A stretch of DNA of 37,424 bases from Candidatus Polarisedimenticolaceae bacterium (GCA_021648685.1 JAKISI010000036.1:1-37424); one strand, 5' to 3'; shown: positions 15,751 to 28,701, counted from the first letter of the stretch. The notes: generated by a model not told the origin, from the sequence alone. Numbers and translations are program-made.

Positions 15751-17114
15751 TCGCCTTCTCGCTTGCGCAGACTGCAAAACAGCTGAATGGCCGGCTTGTG
15801 GGAGCCGATGTCCGCTTTCAATCGGTCAGCACCGACAGCCGTACCCTTTCGGAAGGAGACCTCTTTGTGGCACTGCAAGGCCCTAACTTTAATGGAGACG
15901 AACATCTGGGCCAGGCGCAGGCTCGAGGTGCGGTTGCGGCCATGGTGAGCCGCCAGATGCCCTCTGATCTGCCACAGTTGCAGGTGGCGGATACCCGGCT
16001 GGGGCTTGGACAGCTGGCGGCGAGCTGGCGTCAAGCCAGCCGTGCTGAGGTGGTGGCGGTAACCGGCAGCAATGGCAAGACCACAGTGAAAGAGATGATT
16101 GCCGCAATCCTCTCCCAACAGGGGCGGACATTGGCCACCCTTGGCAACCTGAATAATGAGATCGGGCTGCCACTGACCCTGCTGCGACTACAGGATGAGG
16201 CCTACGCAGTGGTGGAGCTGGGTGCCAACCATCCGGGTGAGATCAAATACCTGAGTGATATTGCCCGGCCTGATATTGCGCTGTTGAACAATGCTGGCAG
16301 CGCCCACCTGGAGGGCTTTGGCTCGCTCGAAGGGGTAGCCAGGGCCAAGGCTGAGATCATCTCCGGTCTGGCTGAAGATGGGGCCTTTCTGTTCAATGCC
16401 GATGACCGCTGGGCAGGGCTGTGGCGTGAGCTGGCTGCGGGCCGCAAAACCTGCACCTTTGGCATGCAGCATCTGGCCGATGTCAGCAGCCCGGAAGCCG
16501 CCATCGAGACACACTGGGATGAGTCCGGGTTTTTCGGCCGCTTCCCGGTCACCACTCCTGTTGGAGAGGTTGAGATTGATCTGCCGCTGGCAGGTCGCCA
16601 CAACCGGATGAATGCCCTGGCTGCCATTGCGGCCACGCAGTTGATGGGCATCAGCCTGCAACAGATCCGTGCGGGTCTGCTGGGGTTGCAGCCGGTGCCG
16701 GGGCGGTTGCAGCCGGTTGCCGGTGCGGGTGGGGTGCGCATCATTGATGACAGCTATAACGCCAATCCTGACTCGGTGGCGGCTGCCATTGCGGTGCTGG
16801 CTACCGCTCCGGCACGTCGTTTTCTGGTGTTGGGTGATCTGGCAGAGCTGGGGCTGGAGGCAGAGCCACGGCACGAAAGACTGGGGCAGCAGGCACAGGA
16901 GGCCGGAATTGAACGGCTCTACTGTCTGGGTGATCTCTCACGCGCTACCGCTCAGGGTTTTGGGGCGGCTGCCCAGTGGTTTCAGGATCATGCTTCACTC
17001 ATCGCTGCCCTGAAATCGCAGCTGACCCGAGGTGATACGGTATTGATAAAAGGTTCTCGCAGTGCCCGGATGGAACAGGTGGTGAAGGCGTTGACTACAG
17101 GAGGCGGGGAGTAA
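15747..17114 (+). CDS. murF: UDP-MurNAc-tripeptide-D-Ala-D-Ala ligase MurF
   Basis: Adds the D-Ala-D-Ala dipeptide (made by Ddl, encoded later in this cluster) to complete UDP-MurNAc-pentapeptide. The 455-residue protein has the ATP loop GSNGKTT (107-113), [25 protein letters not shown] and, in the C-terminal domain, [10 protein letters not shown], all typical of MurF. The ATG overlaps the murE stop; mraY follows after one base with GGAGGCGGGGAG as its ribosome-binding site. Confidence 0.95.
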   Translation: MIAFSLAQTAKQLNGRLVGADVRFQSVSTDSRTLSEGDLFVALQGPNFNGDEHLGQAQARGAVAAMVSRQMPSDLPQLQVADTRLGLGQLAASWRQASRAEVVAVTGSNGKTTVKEMIAAILSQQGRTLATLGNLNNEIGLPLTLLRLQDEAYAVVELGANHPGEIKYLSDIARPDIALLNNAGSAHLEGFGSLEGVARAKAEIISGLAEDGAFLFNADDRWAGLWRELAAGRKTCTFGMQHLADVSSPEAAIETHWDESGFFGRFPVTTPVGEVEIDLPLAGRHNRMNALAAIAATQLMGISLQQIRAGLLGLQPVPGRLQPVAGAGGVRIIDDSYNANPDSVAAAIAVLATAPARRFLVLGDLAELGLEAEPRHERLGQQAQEAGIERLYCLGDLSRATAQGFGAAAQWFQDHASLIAALKSQLTRGDTVLIKGSRSARMEQVVKALTTGGGE

Positions 17115-17115
17115 C

Positions 17116-18201
17116 ATGCTGGTCTATCTTGCTGAGTATCTGACGCAGTACCACAGTGGCTTCAATGTCTTTCAGTACCTGACCCTGCGCGCCATTCTGG
17201 GTGTGCTGACGGCGCTGATCATCTCCTTCGTGGTGGGGCCGGTCATGATACGCCGCCTGAGTTTCCACCAGATCGGGCAGACCGTCCGGAATGATGGGCC
17301 AGAGAGCCATCTTGCCAAGGCGGGTACACCAACCATGGGAGGTGCCCTGCTGCTGGTAGCGGTGGTGGTGAGTACCCTGCTCTGGTCAGACCTGGGCAAT
17401 CGCTATGTCTGGGTATTGGTGATCGTGACGCTGCTGTTTGGTGCCATCGGCTTTGTGGATGACTACAAAAAGATCGCGCTGAAAGACTCCGTAGGGCTGC
17501 CGGCCCGGAAAAAGTATCTGTGGCAATCGGTGGTCGGCTTTGGTGCGGTCTGCTTTCTCTATGCGACCGCCTCGCTTCCCAGTGAGACCCAGCTCATTAT
17601 CCCCTTCTATAAAGACATTATCGTGGATCTAGGCTTCTTTGGGTTTGTGGTGCTGGGCTATTTTGTCATCGTGGGCACCAGCAATGCGGTCAATCTTACC
17701 GATGGGCTGGACGGGCTGGCCATTATGCCTACCGTGCTGGTGGCGGGTGCCCTGGGGATCTTTGTCTACATCTCGGGCAATGTCACCTTCTCCAACTATC
17801 TGATGGTGCCCTACCTGCCGGGTGTGGGTGAGGCCGTGGTCTTCTGCGGTGCCCTGGTGGGAGCGGGGTTGGGCTTTTTGTGGTTTAACGCCTATCCGGC
17901 CCAGGTCTTTATGGGGGATATTGGCGCACTTGCACTGGGGGCGGCGCTGGGGCTGCTGGCGGTCATTGTACGTCAGGAGCTGGTGCTGCTGATTATGGGA
18001 GGCATCTTTGTGATGGAGACCATATCCGTCATCCTGCAAGTGGCCTCCTTCAAATTGACCGGGCGGCGCATCTTTCGCATGGCGCCACTGCACCACCACT
18101 ATGAACTGAAGGGGTGGCCGGAACCGCGCATCATTGTGCGCTTCTGGATCATCACCGTCATCCTGGTTTTGATCGGGCTTGCCAGCCTGAAGATCCGTTG
18201 A
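17116..18201 (+). CDS. mraY: Phospho-MurNAc-pentapeptide transferase MraY
   Basis: Integral inner-membrane enzyme that transfers phospho-MurNAc-pentapeptide to undecaprenyl phosphate, forming lipid I. The 361-residue length is typical and about ten hydrophobic segments are visible. Family motifs include [15 protein letters not shown] (the conserved catalytic-site aspartates), [13 protein letters not shown] and [14 protein letters not shown]. It lies one base after murF; murD follows after 15 bases with its own GGGTGAG. Confidence 0.96.
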   Translation: MLVYLAEYLTQYHSGFNVFQYLTLRAILGVLTALIISFVVGPVMIRRLSFHQIGQTVRNDGPESHLAKAGTPTMGGALLLVAVVVSTLLWSDLGNRYVWVLVIVTLLFGAIGFVDDYKKIALKDSVGLPARKKYLWQSVVGFGAVCFLYATASLPSETQLIIPFYKDIIVDLGFFGFVVLGYFVIVGTSNAVNLTDGLDGLAIMPTVLVAGALGIFVYISGNVTFSNYLMVPYLPGVGEAVVFCGALVGAGLGFLWFNAYPAQVFMGDIGALALGAALGLLAVIVRQELVLLIMGGIFVMETISVILQVASFKLTGRRIFRMAPLHHHYELKGWPEPRIIVRFWIITVILVLIGLASLKIR

Positions 18202-18216
18202 TTCCACAAGGGTGAG

Positions 18217-19605
18217 ATGAACAGAGCAGCGATAGAGATGACAGGGCAGCGATTGCAAACCGGAGCCACGCATCCCCGAACCCTGATTGTGGGGATGGGG
18301 CTGACCGGACTCTCCTGTGTGCGCTATCTGCAGGCGCACAATGTACCGGTTGTGATCATTGACAGCCGATCCCATCCGCCCGGCCTGGCCGCGCTGCGGG
18401 AGCAGATGTTTGGGGCATCCGTGGTGACCGGCGGTTTTGATCCAAGTGTCTTCGCCTCGGCCGAGCGAATAATCGTCAGCCCGGGTGTCTCCATTCAGGA
18501 GCCGCAGGTTCGTGCAGCGCAGGAACGAGGTGCTGAGGTCATTGGTGATATTGAGCTGTTTGCGCGAGAGGCGAAGGCACCCGTGGCGGCCATTACCGGC
18601 TCCAATGGCAAGAGCACCGTGACCACGCTGCTGGGTGAAATGGCGCGCTGTGCCGGAAGAGAAGTGGCTGTGGGGGGCAATATTGGGCTGCCAGCCCTGG
18701 ATCTGCTCTCAGACCGGGTTGAACTTTATCTGCTGGAGCTATCCAGCTTTCAACTGGAGACCACCCAATCGCTGAAGCCCAGGGTGGCGGCAGTGCTGAA
18801 TATCTCCGCAGACCATCTTGATCGCTATGATGGGGTCGAGGTCTATGTGCAGACCAAGAGTGTTATCTATAACGGGGCGCAGGCCCGGCTCTTCAATCTG
18901 GATGATCCTGCGGTGATGGCGATGCGCGGCCAGCCACAGGCAGATGATCTCTTCTTTACATTGCAGAGTGTGGACAGCCCCGACCGGTTTGGGGTGAACC
19001 TGCAAAGTGGTGAGCCGTGGCTGTGTCGTGGCCGACAGGCGCTGCTGCCGGTCTCTGAGCTACAGCTGCCGGGTCGGCATGGCCGAGCCAATGCGCTGGC
19101 GGCGCTGGCGCTGGGTGCTGCACTGGAGCTGCCGATGTCGGCCATGCTGGAGGCGCTGCGCAACTTTTGCGGACTGCCCCACCGAACCCAGTTTGTTGCA
19201 GAACATGCCGGTGTGCGCTGGTACAACGACTCCAAGGCCACCAATGTGGGTGCCTGCATTGCAGCGCTGGAGGGGATGGCAAGCGATGTCGGCTGCATCG
19301 TACTGATTGCTGGTGGTGAGGGCAAAGGGGCTGATTTCTCGGAGCTGGCCGCCGTGGTGGAGCGCACCGTGCGTGCGGTGGTGCTGATCGGCCGGGATGC
19401 GGCAGAGATTGAAGATGCACTGATGGGTGTCGTGCCGACGGCTCGGGCAGCGGATATGGATGCGGCTGTTGCACGGGCAGACGAGCTGGCCAGGCCGGGT
19501 GATCTGGTGCTGCTCTCTCCCGCTTGTGCCAGCTTCGATATGTTTCAAAATTTTGGGCAGCGGGGTGTGGCCTTCTCGGATGCGGTGCGGAGATTGCAGG
19601 CATGA
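18217..19605 (+). CDS. murD: UDP-MurNAc-L-alanine:D-glutamate ligase MurD
   Basis: Adds D-glutamate to UDP-MurNAc-L-Ala. The 462-residue protein has the N-terminal UDP-binding VGMGLTGLSCVRYL, the ATP loop GSNGKST (128-134), GNIGLPAL, ELSSFQLE and C-terminal NDSKATN and SPACASFDMF, all MurD signatures. The start at 18217 follows GGGTGAG; an internal ATG seven codons later is less likely. The stop overlaps the ftsW start. Confidence 0.95.
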   Translation: MNRAAIEMTGQRLQTGATHPRTLIVGMGLTGLSCVRYLQAHNVPVVIIDSRSHPPGLAALREQMFGASVVTGGFDPSVFASAERIIVSPGVSIQEPQVRAAQERGAEVIGDIELFAREAKAPVAAITGSNGKSTVTTLLGEMARCAGREVAVGGNIGLPALDLLSDRVELYLLELSSFQLETTQSLKPRVAAVLNISADHLDRYDGVEVYVQTKSVIYNGAQARLFNLDDPAVMAMRGQPQADDLFFTLQSVDSPDRFGVNLQSGEPWLCRGRQALLPVSELQLPGRHGRANALAALALGAALELPMSAMLEALRNFCGLPHRTQFVAEHAGVRWYNDSKATNVGACIAALEGMASDVGCIVLIAGGEGKGADFSELAAVVERTVRAVVLIGRDAAEIEDALMGVVPTARAADMDAAVARADELARPGDLVLLSPACASFDMFQNFGQRGVAFSDAVRRLQA

Positions 19606-20798
19606 GCGCAGCACTCGCCTCCCAGGCCACAGCGGGTGCCCCTTCGCCGCTGTTGCCGGAGCTGGACTACTGGCTGATCGGCGCAGCGGTTGTGCTGCTG
19701 AGCTTTGGGGTGATCATGGTCGCCTCCGCCTCGCTGCATGTGGGGGGGCAGATGAACCCCCCGAACCCGTTCTATCACCTCAGCCGCCACGGCATTGCCG
19801 TTGCCCTGGGGCTGGCCGCTGCGCTGATGATCTCGCAGATCCCTACCAGATTGTGGGAGCAGTCTGGTACGGCGCTCTACTTTATCGGCCTGCTGCTACT
19901 GGTGCTGGTGCTGATCCCCGGGGTTGGGCGCGAGGCCAATGGCGCGACCCGCTGGATTCCAATCGGCGCGTTCAACCTTCAGGGTTCAGAGTTCATGAAG
20001 CTCTTTCTGGTGGTCTATATTGCAGGCTATCTGGTGCGCCGTCAGCTTGAGGTCGCGCACAGCTTCTGGGGCTTTTTCAAACCGATGCTGCTGCTGATCG
20101 TAGCGGCGGCGCTGATCATGCTGCAACCGGATTTCGGTACTACAGCGGTGCTGCTGGCAACTGCGCTGGGGATGCTCTTTTTGGGAGGGGTCGCGCTCTG
20201 GCAGTTCATGCTGCTGCTGCTCTCGACCGGAGCCGTTCTGGTGGCTCTGGTGCTCTCATCCGAGTATCGGCTGGAGCGCATCACCGGCTTCCTCAACCCC
20301 TGGGCGGATGTCAATAACAGCGGCTACCAGCTGGCTCAGGCGCTGATCGCCTTTGGCCGTGGTGAGTGGTTTGGGGTCGGGCTGGGCAGTGGCATCCAGA
20401 AACAGTTCTACCTGCCGGAGGCGCATACCGACTTTCTGATGGCGGTGATCGGTGAAGAGTTTGGCCTGCTGGGAACCTTGATGGTGATCACCCTGTTCAG
20501 CCTGATTGTCTGGCGCGCCTTTCGGATCGGCGCGGCGGCCGAGGCGATAGAGCGCCGCTTTTCAGCCTTTGTGGCTTATGGGTTGGGTCTTTGGATCGGT
20601 ATGCAGGCCTTTATCAATATCGGCGTCAATGTGGGGCTGCTGCCCACCAAAGGTCTGACGCTGCCACTGATGAGCTACGGTGGCAACAGCATTATTGTGG
20701 CCTGCATCGTGATCGGGATGCTGGCGCGGATTGGTTATGAGACACAACGGGATGCCCCGGCATACAAACGGGAGCAGCTGAAATGGGCCAACGCGTGA
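19602..20798 (+). CDS. ftsW: Septal peptidoglycan glycosyltransferase FtsW
   Basis: SEDS-family polymerase that works with FtsI to build septal glycan strands from lipid II. The 398-residue protein has about ten membrane segments. Conserved parts are REANGATRWI, LQPDFGTT, the helix with AHTDFLMAVIGEEFG and NIGVNVGLLPTKGLTLPLMS before YGGNS. The frame is open further upstream inside murD, but the ATG at 19602, overlapping the murD TGA, fits the operon pattern and the family N-terminus. It overlaps murG by 16 bases. Confidence 0.95.
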   Translation: MSAALASQATAGAPSPLLPELDYWLIGAAVVLLSFGVIMVASASLHVGGQMNPPNPFYHLSRHGIAVALGLAAALMISQIPTRLWEQSGTALYFIGLLLLVLVLIPGVGREANGATRWIPIGAFNLQGSEFMKLFLVVYIAGYLVRRQLEVAHSFWGFFKPMLLLIVAAALIMLQPDFGTTAVLLATALGMLFLGGVALWQFMLLLLSTGAVLVALVLSSEYRLERITGFLNPWADVNNSGYQLAQALIAFGRGEWFGVGLGSGIQKQFYLPEAHTDFLMAVIGEEFGLLGTLMVITLFSLIVWRAFRIGAAAEAIERRFSAFVAYGLGLWIGMQAFINIGVNVGLLPTKGLTLPLMSYGGNSIIVACIVIGMLARIGYETQRDAPAYKREQLKWANA

Positions 20799-21862
20799 TG
20801 ATCATGGCCGGTGGAACCGGTGGACATGTCTTTCCTGCCCTGGCGGTTGCGGAGGAGCTACGCGCCCGTGGCATGGAGCTGTTCTGGCTGGGAACCCCGG
20901 ACAGCTTTGAGTCACGGCTGGTGCCGGAGGCCGGCATCTCGATGGAGTGGATTGATCTGCAGGGGTTGCGTGGTACAGGGCTGCGCCGCTGGCTGGCAGC
21001 CCCGTTTAAATTGACTGGTGCCATGGTGCAGGCGCTGAGGGTGCTGAGGCGCAGGCGACCCGATGTGGTGCTGGGCATGGGTGGTTTTGTCTCCGGCCCG
21101 GGTGGGGTGATGGCACGCCTGATGGGTATCCCGCTGGTGATCCATGAGCAGAATGCGATCCCTGGCATGACCAACCAGTGGCTGTCGCGTATCGCCAGCC
21201 GGGTGCTGGAGGCGTTTCCGGGCAGCTTCGGGGCAGAGCGGCAGGCGCGGTGGGTGGGCAATCCGGTGCGTGCCGGGATTGCGGCGCTGCCGGCCCCGGC
21301 CGAGCGCATGGCCGGTCGGGATGGGGCGTTGCGGCTGCTGGTGCTGGGTGGCTCCCTGGGTGCCCAGGTGTTGAATGAGAGGCTGCCAGCGGCATTGGCA
21401 AAGATGGCTGCGGATGCACGTCCGCAGGTGCGGCATCAGGCCGGTCGTGGCAAGGATGAGGCGACGCGGGCGGCCTATATCGCAGCCGGGGTGGAGGCTG
21501 ATATAGAACCCTTTGTGGCCGATATGGCCGAGGCCTATGGCTGGGCTGATCTGGTGATCTGCCGTGCTGGCGCGCTGACTGTCTCTGAACTGGCGGCGGC
21601 TGGTGTAGCTGCGCTGCTGGTTCCTTTTCCGCATGCCGTGGATGACCACCAGACCCACAATGCCGCCTTTTTGTGTGACCGGGGGGCAGCCAGATTATTG
21701 CCTCAGAGCGAGTTGAATATTGAAAGCCTGTCGGCCTGTCTGGGTGAGCTGCTGGGTGATCGCAGCCTGCTACAGCAGATGGCAGAGCAGGCTCGCACCC
21801 TGGCACAGCCAGAATCGACACGACGAGTGGCGGATGCCTGTGAGGAGATGAGCAACCGATGA
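20783..21862 (+). CDS. murG: UDP-GlcNAc:lipid I GlcNAc transferase MurG
   Basis: Peripheral inner-membrane GT28 enzyme that converts lipid I to lipid II. The 359-residue protein has the glycine-rich [14 protein letters not shown] (9-22), [19 protein letters not shown] and the donor-site [17 protein letters not shown] and [11 protein letters not shown]. The ATG lies inside the last codons of ftsW (16-base overlap). The stop overlaps murC. Confidence 0.95.
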   Translation: MGQRVMIMAGGTGGHVFPALAVAEELRARGMELFWLGTPDSFESRLVPEAGISMEWIDLQGLRGTGLRRWLAAPFKLTGAMVQALRVLRRRRPDVVLGMGGFVSGPGGVMARLMGIPLVIHEQNAIPGMTNQWLSRIASRVLEAFPGSFGAERQARWVGNPVRAGIAALPAPAERMAGRDGALRLLVLGGSLGAQVLNERLPAALAKMAADARPQVRHQAGRGKDEATRAAYIAAGVEADIEPFVADMAEAYGWADLVICRAGALTVSELAAAGVAALLVPFPHAVDDHQTHNAAFLCDRGAARLLPQSELNIESLSACLGELLGDRSLLQQMAEQARTLAQPESTRRVADACEEMSNR

Positions 21863-23304
21863 ATATGCCAGGCAGCAATCTGAGCCGACGCCCGGCCGAG
21901 GTGATGAGCCGGGTCAAGCGCATACACTTTGTCGGCATTGGCGGCGTAGGCATGAGCGGCATCGCCGAGGTGTTGCTGAATCTGGATTTTCAGGTGACCG
22001 GCTCCGACCTGCGTGAGGGGCCAACTACCCAGAGGCTGGCGGAGTTGGGTGCCAGCATCATGATCGGCCACCGTTCCAGGAACGTGGTTGGCTGTGATGC
22101 AGTGGTGATCTCCAGCGCAGTGAAAGAGGACAACCCGGAGGTGGCCGCAGCGCGGGTGCAGCGCATTCCGGTGGTGCCGCGTGCCGAGATGCTGGCCGAG
22201 CTGATGCGCTTCCGTTTTGGTATCGCCGTGGCGGGGACACACGGCAAGACCACCACCACCAGCCTGGTCTCCAGCCTGCTGGCGGAAGGGGGGCTGGATC
22301 CCACCTTTGTGATTGGTGGTCGACTCAACAGCGCTGGCAGCAATGCCCGTCTGGGAGAGAGTGACTATCTGGTGGCGGAGGCGGATGAGAGTGATGCCTC
22401 CTTCCTCTATCTGCAACCGATGCTGGCGGTGGTGACCAATGTCGATGCCGATCACATGACCACCTACGGCGGTGACTTTGGCCGTCTGCGCAGCACCTTT
22501 ATTGAATTTCTGCACCATCTTCCCTTCTACGGGCTGGCGGTGCTCTGCATTGATGATGTGGAGGTGCGGGGGCTGCTGTCGGAGATTGCCCGCCCCATCT
22601 GCACCTACGGCACCGTGGCCGAGGCCGATGTGCGCGCCAGTGATATCCGGCAGCAGGGTCTGAAGACCTTTTTCAAGGTGCATCAGGCGGGCTATCCGCT
22701 GCTGGATGTCACTCTGAACATGCCGGGGCGGCACAATATGTTGAATGCGCTGGCGGCGATTACAGTGGCGCGGGAGCTGAAGGTGGATGATGCTGCTATC
22801 CAGCGGGGATTGCAGGAGTTTCAGGGTATCGGACGTCGCTTTCAGGTACTGGGAGAGTGCCGGGCGGCGGCGGGAGAGGTGCTGCTGGTCGATGACTATG
22901 CCCACCACCCCAGAGAGATCGAAGCCACTATCGATGCGGTACGGGCTGGCTGGCCAGGGCGGCGGCTGGTGATTGCGTTTCAGCCCCACAGATACACCCG
23001 TACCCAGGAGCAGTTTGAGGATTTTGTGCAGGTGCTTTCACGCGCCGATGTGCTGCTGCTGACCGAGGTCTATGCGGCGGGTGAAGAGCCCATTGCGGGC
23101 GCCGATACGCGGGCGCTGATCCGGGCGCTACGGGTGCGTGGCCAGGTGGAGCCGGTTTTTGTCGACCCGATCGGTGATCTGATCACGGTGCTGCCGGGGA
23201 TGCTGCGGGACGGGGATATCGTACTTACGCTGGGTGCCGGGGATATTGGTGGCGTGGCGGCCCGGCTGGTGGCGGAGATCGATCTGACAGGAGAGGGGCA
23301 GTGA
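21859..23304 (+). CDS. murC: UDP-MurNAc:L-alanine ligase MurC
   Basis: First amino-acid addition in the muropeptide pathway. The 481-residue protein has the N-terminal [15 protein letters not shown] (25-39), the ATP loop GTHGKTTTT (126-134), [22 protein letters not shown] and [13 protein letters not shown], and the C-terminal FQPHRYTRT. The start is the ATG overlapping the murG stop. The end of the gene carries AGGAGAGGGG (23289-23298), a strong ribosome-binding site for something starting at 23301. Unlike every neighbouring junction, the next recognised enzyme gene begins 154 bases later. Confidence 0.95.
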   Translation: MNMPGSNLSRRPAEVMSRVKRIHFVGIGGVGMSGIAEVLLNLDFQVTGSDLREGPTTQRLAELGASIMIGHRSRNVVGCDAVVISSAVKEDNPEVAAARVQRIPVVPRAEMLAELMRFRFGIAVAGTHGKTTTTSLVSSLLAEGGLDPTFVIGGRLNSAGSNARLGESDYLVAEADESDASFLYLQPMLAVVTNVDADHMTTYGGDFGRLRSTFIEFLHHLPFYGLAVLCIDDVEVRGLLSEIARPICTYGTVAEADVRASDIRQQGLKTFFKVHQAGYPLLDVTLNMPGRHNMLNALAAITVARELKVDDAAIQRGLQEFQGIGRRFQVLGECRAAAGEVLLVDDYAHHPREIEATIDAVRAGWPGRRLVIAFQPHRYTRTQEQFEDFVQVLSRADVLLLTEVYAAGEEPIAGADTRALIRALRVRGQVEPVFVDPIGDLITVLPGMLRDGDIVLTLGAGDIGGVAARLVAEIDLTGEGQ

Positions 23305-23458
23305 GCCCGCTTAGCCTGCGTCACCTGCACATGGGGTGTGGCGAGCCACTGGTGGCGACCTGGTTTGTATTCAATAGTGTAAACAGCAAAGCCAAACAGA
23401 AGAGAGTGCTGCCCAGTGAGGCCAAACTATCAAACCAGAGATCAAAGGACAAAGGGGC

Positions 23459-23465
<7 letters not shown>
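23301..23465 (+). CDS. Candidate 54-residue small ORF bridging murC and murB
   Basis: Starts at GTG 23301, overlapping the murC TGA (GTGA), with AGGAG at 23289-23293 seven bases upstream. It ends at TAG 23463-23465, whose last base begins a possible murB GTG. It thus fills the murC-murB gap exactly with overlaps at both ends. The product has an N-terminal part with Leu, His and one Trp-Phe-Val-Phe hydrophobic patch (residues 21-24) and a very basic, Lys/Arg/Ser-rich C-terminal half. No membrane segment or known family is recognised. Base composition is more AT-rich than its neighbours. It may be a real small protein, a coupling leader for murB, or chance; no homologue is known to me. Confidence 0.4.
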
Positions 23466-25257
<1,792 letters not shown>

Positions 25258-25260
25258 AAG

Positions 25261-26058
25261 ATGAAACCAAGATATTCAAAAGCTGCGACAAAAACCAGGG
25301 TGTCCGTATGGGGCTCCGTTATGCGCTGGTCTCTGGCGCTGCTGCTGTTTGGTGCCATGGGCAGTGGCGGCATCTGGATCTCTGAGCGGTTGCAGGATCC
25401 ACAGAGCTTCCCGTTGAAGGTGGTACAGATCAAAGGTGATTTCAGGTATCTGGATCGCAAAAAGCTGGAGCAGGCGATGGGGGAGCAGCTGCGGGGAGGC
25501 TTTTTTACCCTGAATGTGGAGCAGCTGCATGCCGAGATTCTGGAGATGCCCTGGGTGGCTGGGGTGGCACTGCGCCGGGTCTGGCCGGATACCCTGCTGA
25601 TCAGGGTGCAGGAGCAGCTGCCGCTGGCACGGTGGGGTAGACAGCAACTGGTAACAATGAGTGGTGAGCTGTTCCAGCCGGCAGCGGATGAGATTCCGGT
25701 CGGGTTGCCACAGCTTGAGGGGCCAGAGGGCAGCGAGCGCGAGATGGTCTCGCGCTACCGTGCCATGCAGTCACATTTTGATGTGATCGGGCTGCGGATC
25801 GCCAGGGTTCAGCAGGATCTGCGAGGCGCCTGGATTGTTGAGTTTACGGATCGCAGCGCCATCCGGTTGGGTAATCGGCAGGTTGACCAGCGGCTGGGGC
25901 GTTTCATCCGCCTCTATCCCCGTCTCAAGATGACCGGGCAGGGTCGGCCAAAGCAGGTTGATCTGCGTTACACCAACGGGTTTGTGGTGCATTGGGAGCA
26001 GGATAAGTTGAATGAGCAGTCGGCCATACGGCCAATTAAACGTAATGGACTGGGGTAG
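25261..26058 (+). CDS. ftsQ: Cell division protein FtsQ
   Basis: Bitopic divisome scaffold that recruits FtsB/FtsL. The 265-residue protein has a basic cytoplasmic N-terminus, one membrane segment (about 20-37), a POTRA domain starting FPLKVVQIKGDFRYLDRKKL and the beta domain with MPWVAGVALRRVWPDTLLI and LGNRQVDQRLGRF. The start at 25261 follows TTTAGAAG. Its TAG directly abuts the ftsA ATG. Divergence is normal for this family; gene order makes the call secure. Confidence 0.93.
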   Translation: MKPRYSKAATKTRVSVWGSVMRWSLALLLFGAMGSGGIWISERLQDPQSFPLKVVQIKGDFRYLDRKKLEQAMGEQLRGGFFTLNVEQLHAEILEMPWVAGVALRRVWPDTLLIRVQEQLPLARWGRQQLVTMSGELFQPAADEIPVGLPQLEGPEGSEREMVSRYRAMQSHFDVIGLRIARVQQDLRGAWIVEFTDRSAIRLGNRQVDQRLGRFIRLYPRLKMTGQGRPKQVDLRYTNGFVVHWEQDKLNEQSAIRPIKRNGLG

Positions 26059-27294
26059 ATGACTAAAAAAAGTGAAATGAATCTTATTGTCGGGCTGGAT
26101 ATTGGCACCTCCAAGGTGGTGGCCATCGTCGGCGAGATCAAGCCGGATAACGAGATTGAGATTATCGGTATCGGGTCACACCCATCCCGAGGTCTGAAAA
26201 AGGGGGTAGTGGTCAATATCGAATCCACGGTTCAGTCGATGCAGCGAGCCGTTGAAGAGGCCGAACTGATGGCCGGTTGCGAAATCCAGTCGGTCTATGC
26301 CGGGATTGCGGGTAGCCATATTCGCAGCCTGAACTCCCAGGGGGTGGTGGGTATCAAGGATCAGGAGGTGACTCATAGTGATCTGGACCGGGTGATCGAT
26401 GCGGCGCGGGCGGTGGCGATCCCGGCGGATCAGAAGATCCTGCACATCCTGCCCCAGGAGTTTGTGATCGACGACCAGGATGGCATCCGCGAGCCGATCG
26501 GCATGTCCGGGGTCAGGCTGGAGGCGCGGGTACACATGGTGACCGGGGCGGTGAGTGCGGCACAGAACATCGTCAAGTGTGTACGCCGCTGTGGGCTGGA
26601 GGTGGATGATCTGATCCTGGAGCAGCTCAGCTCGGCTAATGCGGTGTTGAGTGAGGATGAGAAGGAGCTGGGGGTCTGCCTGGTGGATATCGGTGGCGGC
26701 ACCACCGATATTGCGATCTTTACCGAGGGGGCGATTCGCCACACGGCGGTGATCCCGATAGCGGGTGATCAGGTGACCAATGATATTGCGGTGGCGCTGC
26801 GTACCCCGACGCAGCATGCGGAGGATATCAAGATCAAGTACGCCTGCGCGCTGACCCAGCTGGCCTCCGATAACGAGACCATCGAGGTACCCAGCATCGG
26901 CAACAGACCGGCGCGGCGGCTCTCGCGCCAGACGTTGGCAGAGGTGGTGGAGCCGCGTTACGAAGAGCTGCTGGTGCTGATCCAGGCGGAGCTGCGGCGC
27001 AGTGGCTTTGAGAACCTGATTGCCGGCGGTGTGGTGCTGACTGGTGGCAGCTCCAAGATGGAGGGGCTGATTGATCTGGCGGAAGAGGTGTTCCACATGC
27101 CGGTACGGCTGGGTGTGCCGCAGTATGTCACCGGGCTGGCGGATGTGGTGCGGAATCCGATCTATGCCACAGGTGTGGGGCTGCTGCTGTTTGGGCGCAA
27201 CCACCATGCCAAAGGGGGGATGGAGCTGTCACGCAGTGGCAGTGTGAAGTCGGTATGGGCGCGAATGAAGAGCTGGTTTCAGGGTAATTTTTAG
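26059..27294 (+). CDS. ftsA: Cell division protein FtsA
   Basis: Actin-like ATPase that tethers FtsZ filaments to the membrane. The 411-residue protein has the phosphate-binding VGLDIGTSKVVAIVGEI (11-27), VDIGGGTTDIAIF and VLTGGSSKMEG. A C-terminal amphipathic membrane-targeting helix is seen in the last residues (SVWARMKSWFQGNF). It begins immediately after the ftsQ stop and precedes ftsZ by 65 bases, a larger gap than others in the operon. Confidence 0.96.
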   Translation: MTKKSEMNLIVGLDIGTSKVVAIVGEIKPDNEIEIIGIGSHPSRGLKKGVVVNIESTVQSMQRAVEEAELMAGCEIQSVYAGIAGSHIRSLNSQGVVGIKDQEVTHSDLDRVIDAARAVAIPADQKILHILPQEFVIDDQDGIREPIGMSGVRLEARVHMVTGAVSAAQNIVKCVRRCGLEVDDLILEQLSSANAVLSEDEKELGVCLVDIGGGTTDIAIFTEGAIRHTAVIPIAGDQVTNDIAVALRTPTQHAEDIKIKYACALTQLASDNETIEVPSIGNRPARRLSRQTLAEVVEPRYEELLVLIQAELRRSGFENLIAGGVVLTGGSSKMEGLIDLAEEVFHMPVRLGVPQYVTGLADVVRNPIYATGVGLLLFGRNHHAKGGMELSRSGSVKSVWARMKSWFQGNF

Positions 27295-27359
27295 CACGTT
27301 TGACAACGAATCTGTTTTTTAACGAATTACAATATACCAAGTGTTGAGGAGATAGGGTT

Positions 27360-28544
27360 ATGTTTGAATTGATGGATGCATACAGCCAGAACGCAGTAAT
27401 CAAGGTGATCGGTGTGGGCGGCGGTGGCGGCAATGCTGTCAACCACATGCTGGGGGCCAATATAGAGGGCGTGGATTTTATCTGTGCCAACACCGACGCC
27501 CAGGCGCTGAAGAACAGTGAGGTGCGAACCATATTGCAGCTGGGTTCCAACATCACTAAAGGGCTGGGCGCAGGTGCCAACCCGACTATTGGTCACGAGG
27601 CAGCACTGGAGGATCGGGATCGCATTCAAGAGGCCCTTGAAGGGGCGGATATGGTCTTCATCACGGCAGGCATGGGTGGAGGCACCGGTACCGGTGCTGC
27701 GCCAATTGTGGCCGAGGTGGCCAAAGAGCTGGGGATTCTCACTGTAGCGGTGGTGACCAAGCCGTTCCGGTTCGAAGGCTCGAAACGCCAAAAGGTTGCG
27801 ATAGAGGGGATCGAGGCACTCTCTAAAAATGTGGACTCACTGATCACCATCCCCAATGAGAAGCTGCTGGCGGTGCTGGGCAAAGAGATGTCACTGCTCA
27901 ACGCCTTCAAGACGGCCAATGATGTGCTGCTGGGTGCGGTGCAGGGTATTGCAGAGCTGATTACCCGTCCCGGTCTGATCAATGTTGATTTTGCTGATGT
28001 GCGCACCGTGATGTCCGAGATGGGCGTGGCGATGATGGGATCTGGCTCATCCAGCGGTGAGACCCGTGCGCGTGATGCAGCGGAAGAGGCGATCAACAGC
28101 CCGCTGCTGGAAGATGTCAATCTGTCGGGTGCACGCGGCATCTTGGTGAACATCACCGCCGGTCTGGATCTGTCGATTGGTGAGTTTGAAGAGGTGGGCA
28201 ACACCATCAAAGAGTTCGCCTGTGATGAGGCCACTGTGGTGGTGGGCACCGTGATCGACCCGGATATGCAGGATGAGATGCGGGTGACAGTAGTGGCCAC
28301 CGGCTTGGGTGAGGTGGTGGTGCAGAGACAAAAGCCGGTTAAGTCGCCTGCGGCTGAGCGGGTTGCGGTTAAGCTGGTCAATCAGGAGGAGCCAGCTCCA
28401 GCCCCGGTGGATTATGCCGATATGGACAAGCCTACTGTGATACGGAGAGATCCCAAGCTGGCCAACTCCTATGTTGACTCTGCGCAGGATAACAATATGG
28501 ACTATCTTGATATTCCAGCCTTTTTACGCCGTCAGGCCGATTGA
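27360..28544 (+). CDS. ftsZ: Cell division GTPase FtsZ
   Basis: Tubulin-like GTPase that forms the cytokinetic ring. The 394-residue protein has [15 protein letters not shown] (16-30), the GTP signature [10 protein letters not shown] (106-115) and the T7 loop [12 protein letters not shown] flexible, proline-containing linker ends in the conserved tail [12 protein letters not shown] that binds FtsA and ZipA. A good ribosome-binding site (GAGGAGATAGG) precedes the ATG. The 65-base gap after ftsA holds a TTGACA (27300) and a TACAAT (27328), but the 22-base spacing is too long for a normal promoter, so separate transcription of ftsZ is uncertain. Confidence 0.97.
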   Translation: MFELMDAYSQNAVIKVIGVGGGGGNAVNHMLGANIEGVDFICANTDAQALKNSEVRTILQLGSNITKGLGAGANPTIGHEAALEDRDRIQEALEGADMVFITAGMGGGTGTGAAPIVAEVAKELGILTVAVVTKPFRFEGSKRQKVAIEGIEALSKNVDSLITIPNEKLLAVLGKEMSLLNAFKTANDVLLGAVQGIAELITRPGLINVDFADVRTVMSEMGVAMMGSGSSSGETRARDAAEEAINSPLLEDVNLSGARGILVNITAGLDLSIGEFEEVGNTIKEFACDEATVVVGTVIDPDMQDEMRVTVVATGLGEVVVQRQKPVKSPAAERVAVKLVNQEEPAPAPVDYADMDKPTVIRRDPKLANSYVDSAQDNNMDYLDIPAFLRRQAD

Positions 28545-28614
28545 TGGAGTCGACAGGCTTACGAGAGTTGAAACCGAACCGTGAAAGCCGTCACAGAAAC
28601 GACAGTATGCTGTT

Positions 28615-28643
28615 TTGTAAGCCGTGTGGCGCTATGGTAGGAT
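28615..28643 (+). promoter_or_regulatory. Possible lpxC promoter
   Basis: TTGTAA (28615-28620), a 17-base spacer and TAGGAT (28638-28643), each 4 of 6 matches. It would start transcription about 50 bases before lpxC. The 157-base ftsZ-lpxC gap would accommodate independent control of LPS synthesis. Confidence 0.4.
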
Positions 28644-28701
28644 GCTGCCCTAATTTCACGGCTCCCCCTCTGTTGTATATGGTAAAAGGTAAAAACCTAT
28701 A

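Noticed and set aside
27300-27333. Dedicated ftsZ promoter (TTGACA ... TACAAT)
   Set aside because: The spacing is 22 bases, too long for a standard sigma70 promoter; noted within ftsZ but not listed as a feature.
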